In this document: positions 11,793-13,353 of the stretch, in pieces
Layout: every line of letters starts with the position of its first letter
Position numbering within the stretch: the stretch's first letter is position 1
Source: CAXBMB01 sp963976695
Lineage (GTDB): Bacteria > Pseudomonadota > Alphaproteobacteria > Kiloniellales > DSM-21159
Reading direction: 5' to 3'
DNA length: 13,353 nt
NCBI GenBank assembly: GCA_963976695.1
Contig: CAXBMB010000094.1
Location: 1 to 13,353, forward strand
Position numbers and translations under genes: made by a program
Notes under the pieces: model-generated
What the model saw: the letters and a program-made list of their open reading frames with translations, nothing else
Database searches by the model: none
Told to the model about the DNA's origin: nothing

Positions 11793-13353
11793 TCAGTACC
11801 AGGCGTCGGACATTTCGGACTTGCGTCGTGCGACGAAGTCCTCCAACGCCGCCAGTGTGGCGCTATCGATGGGTGGGTCCTGGTGATCGGCCAGCAGCGT
11901 CTTCCAGCGCCTGTTCGCCCGTTGCGCGGCATCCAGGCTGCCTTTTTCCAGCCACTGTTCGTAGCTTTCGGAATCGGAGGCGGTCGAGTCGTAAAACGCG
12001 GTTTCATAGTTCCGCATGGTGTGGCCGCATCCGAGGAAATGTCCGGCCGGCTCGACCTCGCCATAGGCGTCGCGGGCCAGGGCGTTGTCGTCCCAGGCCA
12101 TGCCGCCCAACAGCACCGCGTAGGCCCCCAAGCGGTCGGCATCCAGAATCAGTTTTTCGAAAGAGGTGGCCAGACCGCCTTCCATCCAGCCGGCGGCATG
12201 GAGAATGAAGTTCGCCCCGCCGAGAACCGTGGAGTGCATCGAGTCCGCGCTCTCGGCGGCGGCCTGGGCGTCGGGCAGCTTGGACGCGGTGAGCGAACCG
12301 CCGCAGCGCAGCGGCAGCCCCAGGCGTCTTGCCAGTTGACCAATCGCATAGTTGGACAACACCGGCTCGGGCATGCCGAAGGTCGGCGCGCCGCTTTTGA
12401 GACTCATCGAGGAAAGAAAGTTGCCCAACACGAAGGGCGCGCCCGGCTTGATCAACTGGCTGTAGGCGCAGCAGATCATCGCCTCGGCCAGGGCCTGGGC
12501 AATGGAGGCGGCGGTGGTGACCGGCCCCATGGCGCCGCTGAGGATGAAGGGCACAACCACAATGCCCTGGTTGGCGCCGCAATAGACCTCGATGGCTTCC
12601 GAGGCCACCTTGTCGACCATCAGCGGCGAGTTGGTGTTGACGTTGCCCATGATGGCGCAGTTCTCGGCCAGCACCGTCTCGCCGAACAGAATGCGGGCCA
12701 TTTCAACCGAATCTTCCGCGCGCGACCGCTCGGTGATCGCGCCGAGGAAAGGTTTGTCGCCATGGCGAATGTGGGCCAGCAGCATGTCCAGGTGGCGCTT
12801 GTTGACCGGAACGTCACAGGGCTCGCAGATCACCAGCCCCTGATGATGCAGCTGCGGCAACTGGTTGACCAGTTTGAGCAGCTTTTCGAAATCTTCCAGC
12901 GAGCCGTAGCGCCGGCCCTTGTCCAGGCAATGGGTGAAGGGCGATCCATAGACCGGGGCGAAGACCGCGTGCGGGCCGCCGATCGTTACCGAATGGGCCG
13001 GATTGCGCGCCAACTGCTGGAACGAACTGGGGGCGGTGGCGCAGAGCTGGCGGGCAAGACCGGCGGGTAAGCGAACCCGACTGTTCTCGACCTTGGCGCC
13101 GGCCTTGCGCCAAAGATCCAAGGCCCGTGGATTTTCCCGAAATTCGATGCCCACGTCCTGCAGCAGCCAATCAGCCTGCGCCTCCAAGGCCAGCAGGGCT
13201 TCCTCGCTCAGCAGGTCGTAATAGGGGATTTTACGGGTGACATAGGCGGGCGCGGGTTGGCTGCTGCGCACGCGCTTGCTTTTGCGGGCGCGCGCGCCCT
13301 GTTCCGTCCGGTTCGGCCGGCGCGTCGTCGCGATCTCTTGCGCCGGATCTTGT
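11793..13353 (-). CDS. Trimethylamine methyltransferase (MttB) family protein without pyrrolysine; start lies beyond the right edge
   Basis: At least 519 residues are visible. The family transfers a methyl group from a quaternary or tertiary amine to a corrinoid protein. True MttB uses pyrrolysine at an in-frame amber codon; relatives such as glycine-betaine methyltransferase MtgB lack it. No amber interrupts this frame, so it is the non-pyrrolysine type. Conserved stretches include VYGSPFTHCLDKGRRYGSLE, NVNTNSPLMVDKVASEAIEV, PFVLGNFLSSMSLKSGAPTF and GGSLTASKLPDAQAAAES, then a C-terminal MRNYETAFYDSTASDSESYEQW. The frame stays open to base 13353. A GTG at 13271 has no ribosome site, and the upstream codons give a basic RRPNRTEQGARARKSKR-type segment like the N termini of relatives, so the true start is probably outside. 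Substrate is not determined; the GMC neighbour suggests betaine or another methylated amine. Confidence 0.9.
   Translation of the reverse strand, partial: QDPAQEIATTRRPNRTEQGARARKSKRVRSSQPAPAYVTRKIPYYDLLSEEALLALEAQADWLLQDVGIEFRENPRALDLWRKAGAKVENSRVRLPAGLARQLCATAPSSFQQLARNPAHSVTIGGPHAVFAPVYGSPFTHCLDKGRRYGSLEDFEKLLKLVNQLPQLHHQGLVICEPCDVPVNKRHLDMLLAHIRHGDKPFLGAITERSRAEDSVEMARILFGETVLAENCAIMGNVNTNSPLMVDKVASEAIEVYCGANQGIVVVPFILSGAMGPVTTAASIAQALAEAMICCAYSQLIKPGAPFVLGNFLSSMSLKSGAPTFGMPEPVLSNYAIGQLARRLGLPLRCGGSLTASKLPDAQAAAESADSMHSTVLGGANFILHAAGWMEGGLATSFEKLILDADRLGAYAVLLGGMAWDDNALARDAYGEVEPAGHFLGCGHTMRNYETAFYDSTASDSESYEQWLEKGSLDAAQRANRRWKTLLADHQDPPIDSATLAALEDFVARRKSEMSDAWY

Noticed and set aside
10461..13070. 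869-codon open frame on the plus strand
   Set aside because: It is opposite two well-recognised minus-strand genes (GMC and MttB family), has no family resemblance and is rich in G, A, R, Q and V as expected from GC-biased antisense reading.
1..13353. CRISPR arrays, tRNA or rRNA genes, insertion sequences
   Set aside because: The short tandem repeats found are 11-19 bases with two to four adjacent copies and no spacers; no tRNA-like fold, rRNA stretch or intact transposase was recognised.

Overview
The window is GC-rich, densely packed bacterial DNA with third-position G/C bias and long spurious antisense frames. Protein styles (OmpR-type two-component pair, RTX secretion substrate, DUF599, GMC oxidoreductase and a non-pyrrolysine MttB homologue) suggest an alphaproteobacterium, perhaps of the Rhodospirillales. 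This is inference from style; there is no rRNA or other marker here.

Region 1 (1-6576) reads as one redox module under one regulator. A minus-strand operon carries a secreted DUF2271 protein (2706-3176), a membrane PepSY / flavodoxin / FAD-NADPH reductase fusion (369-2633) and ApbE FMN transferase (1-379, cut by the window edge). A second minus-strand operon carries a secreted PepSY protein and a cytochrome b561-type membrane protein (4022-4423, 3417-4022) and ends in a strong intrinsic terminator (3343-3376). Divergent from it is an OmpR-family response regulator and its histidine kinase (4571-6576). A 16-base box, CTGACGGnnA(G/C)CTGAA, lies upstream of all three transcription units, with 79-85 bases between box and start codon each time. 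This makes it the likely binding site of the response regulator and ties the flavin and haem parts into one regulon. The inferred electron path is NADPH, FAD, FMN, membrane haem b, then covalent FMN on periplasmic DUF2271. The final acceptor is not in the window; ferric iron is one possibility.

Region 2 (6618-8602, minus strand) has a V8/trypsin-like serine protease with a C-terminal RTX calcium-binding region, expected to leave by type I secretion. Upstream of it is a small lipoprotein whose best start codon is the non-canonical ATC. The divergent intergenic stretch 8603-8989 holds a 19-base tandem repeat.

Region 3 (8990-9793, plus strand) is a DUF599 membrane protein starting at TTG.

Region 4 (9861 to the right edge, minus strand) has a GMC-family flavin dehydrogenase (choline-dehydrogenase-like) and, upstream, a trimethylamine-methyltransferase-family protein without pyrrolysine whose start lies beyond the window. 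Together they suggest metabolism of choline, betaine or other methylated amines. The 318-base gap between them has no gene.

No rRNA, tRNA, CRISPR array or intact mobile element was seen.
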